DNA from: Paralithodes platypus
Lineage: Eukaryota > Arthropoda > Malacostraca > Decapoda > Lithodidae
Reading direction: 5' to 3'
Assembly: GCA_032716605.1 (NCBI GenBank)
Contig: CM064569.1
Span: 15,167,847 to 15,231,846, forward strand
Length of the DNA stretch: 64,000 nucleotides
The notes beneath the pieces were generated by a model. It saw nothing but the letters and a program-made list of their open reading frames with translations. It was not told the DNA's origin and made no database searches. The translations under genes were made by a program, and so were the position numbers. Shown here piece after piece: positions 33,745 through 45,016 of this stretch. The number at the start of each line of letters is the position of its first letter. Position 1 is the stretch's first letter.

Positions 33745-34680
33745 TAACAAACAGGCAGATATATAGATAACCAAGGCAGTAATATGAATGGAAGGCAGGC
33801 AGGCAGGTAAATAAGCAGACAGATATACAGGTAGTCAAGGCAGTAATATGAATGACAAACAGGCAGATATATAGATAACCAAGGTAGTAATATGAATGGA
33901 AGGCAGGCAGGCAGGTAAATAAGCAGACAGATATACAGGTAGTCAAGGTAGTAATATGAGTGACAAACAGACAGATATATAGATAACCAAGGTAGTAATA
34001 TGAGTGACAAACAGACAGATATATAGATAACCAAGGCAGTAATATGAGTGACAAACAGACAGATATATAGATAACCAAGGTAGTAATATGAGTGACAAAC
34101 AGACAGATATATAGATAACCAAGGTAGTAATATGAGTGACAAACAGACAGATATATAGATAACCAAGGTAGTAATATGAGTGACAAACAGACAGATATAT
34201 AGATAACCAAGGTAGTAATATGAGTGACAAACAGACAGATATATAGATAACCAAGGTAGTAATATGAGTGACAAACAGACAGATATATAGATAACCAAGG
34301 TAGTAATATGAGTGACAGACAGACAGATATATAGATAACCAAGGTAGTAATATGAATGGAAGGCAGGCAGGCAGGTAAATAAGCAGACAGATATACAGGT
34401 AGTCAAGGTAGTAATATGAGTGACAGACAGACAGATATATAGATAACCAAGGTAGTAATATGAGTGACAAACAGACAGATATATAGATAACCAAGGTAGT
34501 CATATGTGAGACAAACAGACAGATATATAGATAACTAATGTCGTAATATGAGTGACAAACAGACAGATATATAGATAACCAAGGCAGTAATATGAGTGGC
34601 AGGCAGGCAGGCAGGCAGGCAGGCAAGAAGGAAGACAGGTAGCCTAGGTAGTTATGTGAGTGACAGGCAGATAGAAAGGT
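33745..34680. repeat. 44-bp minisatellite, about 20 units
   Basis: Unit GATATATAGATAACCAAGGT plus AGTAATATGAGTGACAAACA and GACA, with a variant containing GGAAGGCAGGCAGGCAGG. Frames of 220-263 codons on the minus strand (YICLFVTHITTLVI pattern) are produced by the repeat and lack start context or a known domain. Confidence 0.97.
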
Positions 34681-34860
34681 AGGGAGGAACACAGTGATAT
34701 AAACTACCGTACTGAAGGCAAGGAAAGGCATCAAACTAGGAACATTTGGATTATAAGACTGGAATAAACCTGAGATGGACTATAGGAATAAATTCTTGTA
34801 ATTGCATAATTTTCCATTTGTGTCACTTCCAAATACAGAACAAAATAGCCTAATGAAAAT

Positions 34861-34868
34861 AGTATCTA

Positions 34869-34899
<31 letters not shown>

Positions 34900-34932
34900 A
34901 CACATACACACACACACACATATACTGTATAT
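34861..34932. repeat. (CTAT)n, (TA)n and (CA)n microsatellites
   Basis: Three short simple runs in a row, ending TATACTGTATATG. Confidence 0.95.
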
Positions 34933-34933
34933 G

Positions 34934-35110
34934 TGTGGTGGAGTGGTCTTGCCACTGGCCTGGTAATCCAAAGGTCCCGGGTTCAAATCCCGATGTATCA
35001 ATGGGAAGATATTATTGGGATGGAATTTGTGCTGTACCTGGTATCAGTGCATTACCACAAGCCCACCGAAACGTCAATAAAATACCCTCATTGTTCCCTG
35101 ATTAAATAGC
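34934..35110 (+). mobile_element. tRNA-derived SINE with A and B boxes
   Basis: The head reads TGTGGTGGAGTGGTCTTGCC (A box 34936-34946), has a loop-like TGGTAATCCAAAGG, then the B box GGTTCAAATCC (34980-34990) between CCCG and CGAT. This is close to a real tRNA layout, but the ends do not pair as an acceptor stem. The body continues to about 35110. Probably a SINE; a degenerate tRNA gene is less likely. Confidence 0.75.
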
Positions 35111-35465
35111 ACTGTATGAATATTCCCATATTCAAAATATGCTACAGGGGTGCAATGCCTGGTGAGTTATCTGCTCAACAGGTGGCGTTGTGTGTGTGTA
35201 AGTGTGAGAGTCCGAGTGTAGAGGGTGAGACAGTGAAGCACGGGAACGAGGTGGCTTCAGAGATGGGGTCGTTTCGGGCCATGAGTGAGCACCGTGCCTC
35301 ATGTGAAGGCAAGATGGCAGGTGCTCGTTGTACTCTACGTGCTTCACATGTCTCACTCTCTAGACTGGAACAAGACCTCACGGGCTTCACTGTTCATTGT
35401 AAAGCGGTGAATGTTAAGGCTCTCAGCCTATGCCCGAGAGGAAGTAAGTTGGAAAATAGAAAAAA
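35111..35465. other. Unassigned block, moderate GC
   Basis: A 136-codon plus-strand frame from 35116 and two minus-strand frames cross it. None shows a domain, and the plus frame ends in Tyr-Ile from a TA run. It could be an exon remnant, but I cannot support that. Confidence 0.3.
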
Positions 35466-35468
35466 ACA

Positions 35469-35470
<2 letters not shown>

Positions 35471-35511
<41 letters not shown>

Positions 35512-35525
35512 TATATATATATATG
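35471..35525. repeat. (TA)n microsatellite
   Basis: TA dinucleotides. Confidence 0.96.
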
Positions 35526-35646
35526 AGGATGATATGAAAAGGTAGAAAAGAGATTTTTCGATGTCTCCTTCCATCTTTTTCACTTTTGCTTTTTTTCTCA
35601 AGAATCTCAAGTTTTGGCCTCAGCCCTCGTAAGCTTCTTAGGCCAG

Positions 35647-35649
<3 letters not shown>

Positions 35650-35681
<32 letters not shown>

Positions 35682-35757
35682 GTCTAGGGTTTTATGTGCA
35701 GTTGCCCACCTAAATACGCATCCAGTCTGTGATTTGGTGTGTTGACGACAAAACAAG

Positions 35758-35802
<45 letters not shown>
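35650..35802. repeat. (CT)n and (CA)n microsatellites
   Basis: CT at 35650-35680 and CA at 35760-35801. Confidence 0.96.
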
Positions 35803-35808
<6 letters not shown>

Positions 35809-36000
35809 AAAGACAATGCTTAGAATAAAATATCTTCCACGTAAATGTATAAAGATAAGTAAAGATACATAAAAACCCTAAATGAGCAATAATCGCCCAG
35901 CAAGAACGAAAAGCTAATCAAAGGTACAAAACAATGGATGAATGAAGCTAAAATTCGAAGCCTCAAACACCGAGACGTAAAGAACCCCTCCAGATGAGCA

Positions 36001-36369
36001 TTAAGGGGGTACTACTCACTTTTTCTGGACCTCCTTCTCCCTCTGTTTAGCATATTAGTTTGGCGATTTTAAGACGTTCCTTCCATTAGTTTCGCGATTT
36101 TAAGACCTTTCGACCCATTTCTATGTCAATATTAAGACCTTCCGTGCCATTTAGGTGTCGATGTTTTCCTGGCGACCGATAGCGATTCTGTAATTTTAAG
36201 AAAAACCGGCCTTCGGCCGTGATATTTTTCTACCGAAATATGTACAAATTTATCTTGAAGGGGGATCTTGGGGGTATATTTCTAAGCTTGATGGAGGTCT
36301 AGCGATGAAACTAAATAATAAATAAATTAATGAATTAATGGCCCAATAAACTGGCCACTATCCCCTTAA
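36001..36369 (+). mobile_element. Family F element, copy 6
   Basis: TTAAGGGGGTACTACTCAC to CACTATCCCCTTAA. Complete, with GGCCTTCGGCCG and CTTGATGGAGGTCTAGCGA. Confidence 0.9.
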
Positions 36370-36474
36370 CGGATGAGGGAATGGAGATAAAGGTGATGAA
36401 GGGGGAGATAAGAGAAAAATGAAGATAGTCAAGTGTGCACAGAGGGGATGGCGATAAAAATGGGAGGAGGAGGA

Positions 36475-36685
36475 ATTAACTTCTTGCGATTTTTGGGCTA
36501 TAAGGAAGTTGGAGCTGTTGATAGTCAGTCAGTCATAATTATATTTCATAAAAATATATATATAATATATACACACTTTTTACAGAGTTATTTAAGTAAT
36601 AAACATTAAGCTAAAAGTCCTTAGCGCATAGTTAGATAGATAGATAGATAGATAGTTAGATGTTGGAGCTGTAGATTGATGGATA
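36475..36685. mobile_element. Family P fragments around microsatellites
   Basis: GGGCTATAAGGAAGTTGGAG (36492) and TTGGAGCTGTAGATTGATGG (36662), broken up by TA and GATA runs. Confidence 0.55.
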
Positions 36686-36694
36686 GATAGATAA

Positions 36695-36747
<53 letters not shown>

Positions 36748-36769
36748 TAGATAGATAGATAGATAGTTT
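36630..36769. repeat. (GATA)n and (TA)n microsatellites
   Basis: GATA tetranucleotides on both sides of a TA run. Confidence 0.95.
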
Positions 36770-36838
36770 ATTGACCACAATTACATATATACAATATTTA
36801 GTTAAATTCAAGTAAAACAATACAATAGTCATCGATAT

Positions 36839-37269
36839 TAACCCTTTCAGTACCGGGGCCGTCCTTGTAACTTTATTCTAGTTACTATTACACGATTTTG
36901 TTCAGTTTAAAAAGGGACTTCAACAATTGACCACTTGCTAGTTTCAGGCTATAAGGAAGTTAGAGTTGTAAACATCGACATAATGCAATATTACTGGAGA
37001 TTTCTGATGGGTAGAAACTAGGATTAATTAGGTTTTGAGTATTTATGAATGTACTTTGACTGTATTTTAGTTGTTCATTAGCTAAATATTTATGTCTACA
37101 GCTCCAACTTCCTTATAGAACGAAACTCGCAAGTGGTCAATTAACATGTTTCGAACTGTCTCACTTAACCTTTTTTTACTACCACATATACTTCTCAAAC
37201 TGAAAACAAAAAACGTTTTAATATAGCTAGAACAAAATACAGAAGACGTCGCCGGTACAGAAGGGGTTA
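36839..37269. mobile_element. Family A MITE, copy 15, split by a P element
   Basis: TTAACCCTTTCAGTACCGGG up to TTCAACAATT, and AATTAACATGTTTCGAACTG to CGCCGGTACAGAAGGGGTTAA. The A copy at 1701 reads CAACAATTAACAGG without interruption, which gives the empty site. Confidence 0.9.
36924..37144. mobile_element. Family P TIR element, copy 4, inserted in family A
   Basis: GACCACTTGCTAGTTTCAGG to CTCGCAAGTGGTC with AATT on both sides. The AATT occurs once in the empty site, so a 4-bp AATT target duplication is directly shown. Confidence 0.92.
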
Positions 37270-37355
37270 AGCAGAATTACCAGCTACAATACGGTTGCAG
37301 TGCATATATAAATACAAATACAAATTCAACATACTTTTTATCCATCACAAACCTA

Positions 37356-37725
37356 CATTAAGGTGGAAGAGTTTATTTTTAGGTCGATTATTTCATATAT
37401 TTATTATGTCTTTTAGTTTCCTCCCTAGACCTCCATCAAACTTAAAAAAACATCCACTAGATCCCCCTTCTAGATTAATTTGTACATTTTTCGATAGTAA
37501 AATGTTCCGGCCGAAGGCCGGTTCTTCCAAAATTATCGGCTCACTATTGTTCGCCAGGAAAACAATGAACACCTAAATAGCACGAAAGGTCTTAATATTG
37601 AAAACAAATGGGGCGAAAGGTCTTAACATCGACAAAGTAATGGGGCTAACATCTTAACATCTGAAAACTAATGGGGCTAAACATGAGGGAGAAGGGGATC
37701 TAGAAAAACGACCCATCTCCCCGTA
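37356..37725 (-). mobile_element. Family F element, copy 7
   Basis: Reverse orientation: CCTAGACCTCCATCAAACTT, GGCCGAAGGCCGG, and ACCCATCTCCCCGTAA at the right end. Confidence 0.85.
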
Positions 37726-37749
37726 ATATTGTATATCTCTTTAAGATCG

Positions 37750-37795
37750 ATTTGTACTGCTCCAATTTCCTTATAGCCTGAAACTCGCAAATGTT
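37750..37795. mobile_element. Family P terminus fragment
   Basis: CTCCAATTTCCTTATAGCCT then GAAACTCGCAAATG. Confidence 0.6.
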
Positions 37796-37973
37796 GCATC
37801 TGGAAAAAACAAGTAAATAGGTTTATACCGTGTCAAACAAGCGATTGTACAAATCCAATTAAAAAATATTCGCCTCTTGTTACAGTAATTGTTATTAAGT
37901 TATTATTGGACCTTCTCCCTCATGATTAGCCCCTTTAGTTATATATACACACACGCACACACATACTGTATAT

Positions 37974-37992
37974 ATATATATATATATATATA
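37974..37992. repeat. (TA)n microsatellite
   Basis: Short TA run after TACTGTA. Confidence 0.9.
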
Positions 37993-38124
37993 TGTTTCTA
38001 GTCTCTCAGTGGGGTTCGAACCGCCGACCGTCAGGACGATAGCCGACGCTTTATTCAACTACACCACGGCAGTCTATCGTCCTGACGGTCGGCGGTTCGA
38101 ACCCCACTGAGAGACTAGAAACAT
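37992..38124. repeat. Perfect 51-bp inverted repeat containing a tRNA-like half
   Basis: Arms 37992-38042 and 38074-38124 are exact reverse complements (ATGTTTCTAGTCTCTCAGTG...), around a 31-bp spacer. Read on minus, spacer plus left arm is CCGTGGTGTAGTTGAATAAA then GCGTCGGC and a B box GGTTCGAACCCC. That is a tRNA-like unit, with A-box TGGTGTAGTTGA. The right arm is an inverted copy of its 3' part. Confidence 0.9.
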
Positions 38125-38224
38125 TTAGTGGCTCACGTGTATTTGTGATATATTCTCAATATATATATATATATATTGGAAAGTAGACTGAAAATAGATT
38201 AATCTGTGACTGCCTTATTTTAAT

Positions 38225-38445
38225 AGTGAACTTCATTGAAAAAGATCAAGTTCAAATTGATAGTCAATATTTTTCCGGCAACATATCTGGGGTCTTTAGC
38301 ACTGGCATCGGGAACTGAGACTGATGATAGATTAATGTAGGCGATATAATTAATTTAGAAGTGTACCTCATAAGCTGCCAGACCAGTGTTGACGATAACA
38401 GTTGAGGAAAAAAAAACCCTCGTGTGATACCGGTTTGAAAGAAAT
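38225..38445. mobile_element. Family G TIR element, copy 2
   Basis: TAGCACTGGCATCGGGAACTG and AAGCTGCCAGACCAGTGTTG as in copy 1. The right end CTCGTGTGATACCGGTTTG is preserved and the left end is diverged. Confidence 0.75.
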
Positions 38446-38465
38446 AGAAGGAACTTGCGGGACTG

Positions 38466-39010
38466 AATAAAGAGATTGAAGGAAATTAGGGAGACGCAAT
38501 AAAGAGATAGAAGGAAATTAGGGAGACGCAATAAAGAGATTGAAGGAAATTAGGGAGACGGAATAAAGAGATTGAAGGAAATTAGGGAGACGGAATAAAG
38601 AGATAGAAGGAAATTAGGGAGACGCAATAAAGAGATAGAAGGAAATTAGGGAGACGCAATAAAGAGATAGAAGGAAATTAGGGAGACGGAATAAAGAGAT
38701 TGAAGGAAATTAGGGAGACGGAATAAAGAGATAGAAGGAAATTAGGGAGATGGAATAAGGAGATAGAAGGAAATTAGGGAGACGGAATAAAGAGATAGAA
38801 GGAAATTAGGGAGATGCAATAAAGAGATAGAAGGAAATTAGGGAGATGCAATAAAGAGATCGAAGGAAATTAGGGAGACGGAATAAAGAGATAGAAGGAA
38901 ATTAGGGAGATGCAATAAAGAGATCGAAGGAAATTAGGGAGACGGAATAAAGAGATAGAAGGAAATTAGGGAGATGGAATAAAGAGATAGAAGGAAATTA
39001 GGGAGATGGA
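38466..39010. repeat. 32-bp minisatellite, about 17 units
   Basis: Unit AATAAAGAGATAGAAGGAAA plus TTAGGGAGACGG. Variants alternate GATAGAAGG/GATTGAAGG and GACGG/GACGC/GATGC. Confidence 0.97.
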
Positions 39011-39058
39011 AATGGGTGTGAAAGAAATGGAAGATGAGAGCATTAATGGAACGATGAA

Positions 39059-39060
<2 letters not shown>

Positions 39061-39148
<88 letters not shown>
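39061..39148. repeat. (GA)n microsatellite
   Basis: GA run. Confidence 0.97.
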
Positions 39149-39149
<1 letters not shown>

Positions 39150-39537
39150 CTGCGTTATTTAATCTATAATGAAAGGTAAATATATAACGTATAACAAACC
39201 CCTCGGTCCCAACACATCAACAATAGAATGTAGAACCACTTGATAACATTCGTAGACCTCTTGAATTTCCGAGGATGCAGAGATGGGTCACTGAGTTTTT
39301 TAACGTGAATCAACCAATCTTATCACAAACCATTAAGCTATTTTTTTAATTATTTTTTACAACACTAATGTTATATATATATATTTGTGTGTTATATGTA
39401 GATTTAAAACTATAAACACGTCTAATTATATTGTCTTGTATTTACATAAAGAAGAATATGGGGTCCCTTTTGTTTTCTTTTATTTCAGCTGTGCATTGGT
39501 ATAGCTTCCAGTACAGAGAATTACCAAGAACATAATA
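39149..39537. other. Unassigned AT-rich sequence
   Basis: No gene or family recognised. Confidence 0.5.
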
Positions 39538-39538
39538 T

Positions 39539-39576
<38 letters not shown>

Positions 39577-39820
39577 TGGGAGAGACAGAGGGTGAAAGTG
39601 TGTGTGAGTGAGAGAGTGAGTGAGTGAGTGAGAGGGAGTGATAGATGAATAGTGAGAGAGAGAGAGAGCGTGAGTCATGGAGAGGGTAAGAATAATGGAG
39701 GTGAGGGTAAGGAAGGAGAGAGAGAGAGAGGGGAGGAGGGAGAATGATAGAATGGGAGAGAGAAAGGAGGGAACTGGTCGATAAAGGAGAGAGAGAGAGA
39801 GTGAGTGTGTGTGTGTGTTA
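39538..39820. repeat. (GA)n-rich low-complexity tract
   Basis: GA and GAGT runs with patches of other sequence. Confidence 0.9.
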
Positions 39821-39823
39821 CAA

Positions 39824-40138
39824 TGAGGAGTTACAAGGAATATTTAGTACCGGTATCTCAAAGACCTTGCGGTCCATTCCGAGGAGATACTCGAAGTGGA
39901 AAGAGAGACACTGGTTAGTGCACTACACTCGTTAGAGTGTGTTCAAAATACTATCTACTCTCTTGTTGAGCTGCTCTACTGAAGAACTGTTTACAACTTC
40001 GGAGGGAAGTTTGTTCCAGGTAGAACAGATCTTATATGTGAAAAAATTTCCACAAATACTAGTGCTGAACCTTTTCCATTTTAATTTCCAGCCATGGGCG
40101 TGTTGTATTCATATTGAAGCTAAACCTTTTGCTATAAT
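39824..40138 (-). pseudogene. LINE family C, C-terminal fragment (outer copy)
   Basis: On minus the frame reads HGWKLKWKRF, then FFTYKICSTWNKLPSEVVNS, then SSVEQLNKRVDSILNT. This is the WN.LP tail found at the C-terminus of many non-LTR reverse-transcriptase proteins. A 6-bp insertion, TACCGGTA at 39848-39855, lies in the 3' UTR relative to the second copy. A GA run at 40140 separates it from that copy. Confidence 0.8.
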
Positions 40139-40139
40139 A

Positions 40140-40279
<140 letters not shown>

Positions 40280-40391
40280 AGGAGGGTTAGGTCAATAAAT
40301 GAGGGGAATGAAGGTAATAACCGATAACACCCTGGGGGTGAGGGGGGGAGAATGAAGAGATTGGTGAAGGGGGAGGGTAAATGACGGGGAG

Positions 40392-41446
40392 AGACTTACA
40401 AGGAATAGTTACTATCTCAAACACCTTGTGGTCCATTCTGGGGAGATCATTTAAGTGGAGAGGTAGACATTTTGTAGTGCACTACACTCATTTTAGAGTG
40501 TGCAAAATACAAATTACTCTCTTGTTGAACTGCTTTGTTGAAGAACTATTTACAACTTCTCAGAAGTTTTGTTCCAGGTAGAACAGATATTTTATGTGAA
40601 AAATGTCCAGCCATGCCAAACCCATTAATTATTATAAAGACTTCAATGAGTTAACCTCATAAAGAAATCAAGAGCTCTTAACCGGTGCTCATATTGCAGT
40701 CTTATAATCCATGGCATAAGTGTTGTAGCCGTAGCTTGGAATCTTTCTACATCTTTTCTGAGTGCTGGAGACCAAAACTGAACAGTAAATTCTAGGAGAG
40801 GCTGTATCAGAGCGTTGTAGAGTGCGAGGACTCTCTCCATACTTCTATACTTAAATTGCCTCTTATTATAGACTTTTTCAAGTCTATCACTTCCAAAGTC
40901 TTTTCCAATAGTGAGTAGTCTGACTTGGGGTTTGCATGGTCGATGTGTATCACCTTGCACCTTTCCAAGTTTAGTGGCATCTGAGAAGTCTCAGAACATT
41001 TACTCAGAGTATTAAGATCCATCCTGAGTTATTTAACCACTTTAGGATCCTCCACATTTAATTGCAGCTAAATGTCACATGCAAGCTTGGGAGATTACAC
41101 TTAACAGACCAATATCGATAACAGTGACATATGATAGACAGTAGTGGGCCAAAGACAGATCCCTGTGGAACTTCAGAAGTAACTGGAGTCCATTCAGAAA
41201 AGAAAAAAACAATAACAAATAATAATAAATAATTACCACTCGTTGCTGGCTACCTGTTAGGCAACTTTCTATCCCATTAGTGCCATCTTTACTGATGCCT
41301 AGTTCACTCACTTATGACATTAGCCTACAACGAAACACTTTCTCAAAAGCTTAAAACAAATCTAAGTAATGGATGCATATAACTCTACTTTTGTCATACC
41401 CACACAACATTTTCTGAATAAAATCCCATCATATTGGTTAGACATG
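40392..41446 (-). pseudogene. LINE family C, RT and C-terminus, part 1
   Basis: Minus strand, many breaks. In protein order: RSCLTN-like text at 41446, HYLDLF.AFEKVF, MSELGISKDGTNGIESCLTG, EVPQGSVFGPLL, NLERCKVIHIDHANPKSDYS, LYNALIQPLLEFTVQFWSPA, then FFT and the WNKLP-type end at 40392-40610. The FADD segment is missing between 41085 and 41050. Stops and shifts throughout make it a dead copy. Its upstream half continues at 44251. Confidence 0.82.
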
Positions 41447-42243
41447 ATTGTGTAGCCTTGTACATACATGACTCACTGATATGTACTGAATTCCTAAATA
41501 ACAATAATGAAGTGGGGGAAATACTTGGAGTTAAAATAGAATCCCTAAATTTAGCAGTTATTGTTACATACAGGCCTCCAGACTCATCCCGAGAAGAATT
41601 CAAAACCCAGCTCAACAAAATAAAATCAGAAGTGGAAACCCTGGGGAACCCAACACCAAATATTATATGGCTAGGAGACTTTAACCTACCAAACATTAAA
41701 TGGAGACAACTAGAAAACCAGTTAGTGGCAAATAACACCGGAGAAGCAAATACTAATACGAGAGAGCTTTTTGAACTTTGTGATTTTTTTAGTCTTACCC
41801 AACATATTGCTGAACCCACACGGGAAAACAATATCTTAGACCTGGTCTTCACTAACAACGACTCTCTAGTACACAGCATATCGGACACAACATACTCAGA
41901 TCATAAATTAATTGAGATCAAAACAACCTTAGAAAGTGTACAGACAACCTCAGAATCGAGAACAAAAACCGTTCCCTTCAGTAAATTTAACTTCAATAAC
42001 AAAAACATTAGGTGGGAAGAGGTAAATCAAGAAATGGAGGAAATAGACTGGGAAGATTTAATGGATAACCTGACACCAGCAGAATGTCTAGTCTTAATAA
42101 CAGAAACCATGACCCAAATCTGTAGCCACCATATACCTGCAAGACAAACAAAACGAAGAAGCAACAAGATCGGGAAAGGAGGAGGCTGTACAGAAGAAGA
42201 AAATTACTCACACAAAGACGACACATCAAAATCTACAGGATAG
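41447..42243 (+). pseudogene. LINE family B endonuclease part
   Basis: 5'-truncated. Motifs: VTYRPPDSSREEF, WLGDFNLPNIKW, ENNILDLVFTNND and YSDHKLIEIK, which are the C-terminal half of an APE-like endonuclease. The frame leaves the ancestral one near 42170, giving an abnormal end at 42241-42243. A short middle segment (RRLYRRRKLL) continues in another frame. Confidence 0.88.
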
Positions 42244-42249
42244 GCAAAA

Positions 42250-43737
42250 GGTCGAAATAGATAGAGAAATTGTGGAAATTGAACAAAGGCTAAGAATATC
42301 ATATGAACTACAACATATGGAAGAGGAGAGGAAAGCTATTGCAGGTATAAAGGAAAATTCCAAATACTTCTTTTCATACGCCAAACAAAAGGCTAAAACA
42401 ACATCAAACATCGGCCCACTGAGCAAAGGGGACGGCTCTTTCACAGGGGACAAAAAGGAAATGAGCGAACTCTTAAGCAGGCAGTATGAAATGGCATTCA
42501 GTGAGCCTGATGAAACAAAAGTCATCAGAGACCAAAATATATTTTTCATGGAAACCTCCCCCACGGAAACCCCTCAGATGCTGGATATTGATTTCGGTCC
42601 AAAAGACATAGAAGAGGCCATTTCCAACATGCCATCCCACTCGGCACCAGGCCCGGACTCATGGAATTCGATCCTAATGAAAAAATGTAAGGAAAACCTC
42701 TCAAAACCCCTGGCTATAATGTGGAGAAGGAGTTTAGACACTGGTGACATACCAGATAGCTTGAAAAATGCAATAATTGCCCCACTGCATAAAGGAGGGA
42801 GTAAAGCACTACCAAAAAACTACCGCCCGGTAGCTCTAACCTCTCACATCATTAAAGTTTTCGAGCGAGTCCTGCGAAGCAAAATTTCAACATTCATGGA
42901 GGCAAATGAACTACACAACACCGGTCAACATGGGTTTAGAGCGGGAAGATCATGTCTCTCACAACTTTTGGAACACTATGACAAAATTCTTAAAGCGCTA
43001 GAAGAAAAGAAAAACGTGGATGTCATTTACACCGATTTTGCTAAGGCATTTGATAAATGTGACCATGGTATAATAGCCCACAAACTGAAAGCAAAAGGTA
43101 TAACTGGGAAAATCGGACGGTGGATATACAATTTCCTCGTAAACCGAAAACAATCGGTAGCAGTAAACCAAGTCACTTCTGAGCCTTCGGATGTCAAAAG
43201 CTCAGTGCCCCAAGGAACAGTGCTAGCGCCCCTTCTGTTCCTCATACTAATTTGCGACATAGATACCAACACCAGACACAGTACGGTGTCGTCTTTTGCT
43301 GATGACACAAAATTAAGCAAGATAGTAAACACACAAGAGGACACGGGCCGACTGCAGGAAGACATGAATGTAGTGTTCCAGTGGACCAGGGAAAACAACA
43401 TGCAATTCAATGAGGAAAAATTCCAATTAATACGGTACGGAGATAATAATGGTGTTAAAGAAATTACAAATTACTTAACAGAATCTAACCACATAATAGA
43501 ACGGAAAGACAGTGTGAAAGACCTTGGGGTATTAATGTCTGAAAATATGGGTTTCAAAGTACATAACCAGGTCAAAGTGGCGGCTGCGAAACGTCTAACG
43601 GGTTGGATTCTGCGTACTTTTAAAACACGCGGTGAATTGCCTATGATAACGCTCTTCAAATCTTTAGTGCTACCGCGGCTTGAATACTGTAGCGTATTAA
43701 CATCCCCATACAAAGCAGGTGAAATAATGACGTAGAG
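42250..43737 (+). pseudogene. LINE family B reverse transcriptase
   Basis: About 490 codons: VEIDREIVEIEQRLRISYEL, APGPDSWNSILMKK, KNYRPVALTSHIIKVFERVL, QHGFRAGRSCLSQLLEHYD, VIYTDFAKAFDKCDHGI, SSVPQGTVLAPLLFLILICD and SSFADDTKLSK. The FADD lies at 43295-43306 and the upstream DFAKAFD Asp is present. The usual SGVPQG is SSVPQG here. The frame stops at GEIMT near 43735 because of a one-base loss. Continuation is in the next entry. Confidence 0.93.
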
Positions 43738-44211
43738 AGTGTACAAAGAAATTTCACTTCGCATATAAGTTCGATAAAACATCTACACTATTGGGAGCGT
43801 TTAAGAGTACTGAATATGTACTCACTGGAACGTAGAAGAGAACGTTACCTAATAATATACACATGGAAAATCGCAGAGGGTTTAGTACCAAACCTACATA
43901 CTCCGATAGTCATGAAATTCAGTGATAGGAGAGGCTGGGAATGCGAAATCCCCCGGATGAATAACAGGGGTGCTATGGGCTCTCTGCGAGAGGGCTGGTT
44001 ATCACACAGAGGCCCACGTCTCTTCAACAAACTCCCACGGCGAGTAAGAGACATGAGGGACATCTCGTTAGACAACTTCAAGAGAGCCCTAGATGTCGAA
44101 CTGCAAAAAGTGCCAGACGAGCCCATCCTCGCAAGGGAGCGAGCGCTTCAAACAGTACTGCACCAAATCACCACCCATAACGAGGGGCGTCGCGCTCCTT
44201 GGTGCCGCTAG
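43728..44211 (+). pseudogene. LINE family B RT C-terminal region
   Basis: After the shift the frame reads DVESVQRNFTSHISSIKHLH and YWERLRVLNMYSLERRRERY, then GPRLFNKLPRRVRDMRDISL before the stop at 44209-44211. The FNKLP segment is the counterpart of the WN.LP tail in other LINEs. Confidence 0.9.
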
Positions 44212-44250
44212 AGGAGCGGCGAACACATCCAAAGGTATCCAAAGGTAAGG

Positions 44251-44770
44251 TGTCATCTGAAATCATGTTGGGAATCTGCAATTAAGAAGTATCCATGCTA
44301 AAAGTTATATTATGGTACCGGTACATGTCAAGCTAATTAGTCAATAATTAATGGGGCACTCATGATCCCTTTCCTTTAAGATTGAGGTCACATTGTCCAG
44401 TTTCCAGTCTTCAGGAACCTATCCAGTTTCTAGTGGTTTAATGAAGATTTCTGTCAAGAGAGATAAACTTTATCTCGCATCTCTCACACAACTCTGGGAA
44501 GAATTCCATCTGGGCCAGATGACCTGAACCTATGTATATTACTTGTTCCTTTTGCTAGTTCGTCTGGGGTAGCTACATCTAATTAATTCTGCCTAGAACT
44601 TCACCTACATGCACTAATCCGGGACTTGGCATGTCATTGGTATCTTCCCTTGTGAATATTGAGGCAAAATAGGCATTTTTCTTTTGAATGGTTTACTACT
44701 GTTCACATAACTGAAGAACCCTTTAGGACTCTCTTTGGGAAGGGCTGCAACCCTAAGTTCCTCATTCCGC
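44251..44770 (-). pseudogene. LINE family C, upstream RT part, part 2
   Basis: Minus-strand text includes DSQHDFR next to the B insertion, then (going upstream) an ETGNWTM-like segment, a SSGPDGILPRV-like segment and KKNAYFASIFTREDT-like text. These are the usual N-terminal RT landmarks. All are degenerate with stops. It is the other half of 40392-41446. Confidence 0.72.
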
Positions 44771-44787
44771 TTGGCTTCCTTTATATA

Positions 44788-44792
<5 letters not shown>

Positions 44793-44880
<88 letters not shown>

Positions 44881-44896
44881 CAGAGAGAGAGAGAGA
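44793..44896. repeat. (GA)n microsatellite
   Basis: GA run. Confidence 0.97.
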
Positions 44897-45016
44897 TATA
44901 TATATTGGTAATCATATTGGTTGAACAGTTAATGTTATAATATAATATATACCGTAACCAATACTATTAAACTGGACTATAAATGGTGTTGGCATAATAA
45001 AGCAGATGCAATATGG

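Larger units (their letters stand above)
41447..44250 (+). mobile_element. LINE family B, 5'-truncated, inserted in family C
   Basis: Begins inside the endonuclease domain (VALYIHDSL) and ends with CATCCAAAGGTATCCAAAGG, a decamer-type 3' tail. It is flanked on both sides by minus-strand family C, whose protein reads DSQHDFR on one side and SCLTN on the other. The insertion therefore sits inside the conserved QHGFR..RSCLTN motif. Confidence 0.92.

Noticed and set aside
33662..34734. 220-263-codon membrane-like frames (YICLFVTHITTLVI repeats)
   Set aside because: Three overlapping frames of the same strand are all open across a 44-bp array; hydrophobicity is compositional and no domain is present.
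35116..35526. 136-codon plus-strand frame as a host gene
   Set aside because: No recognisable domain, overlapping antisense frames of similar length, and the end is encoded by a TA microsatellite.
38043..38080. Functional tRNA gene at the palindrome
   Set aside because: A- and B-box-like words exist, but no acceptor stem pairs and the 3' half is duplicated in inverted orientation.
41394..41888. 164-codon minus-strand frame
   Set aside because: Mostly antisense to the family B endonuclease; only its last residues (SCLTN...) belong to the real minus-strand family C.
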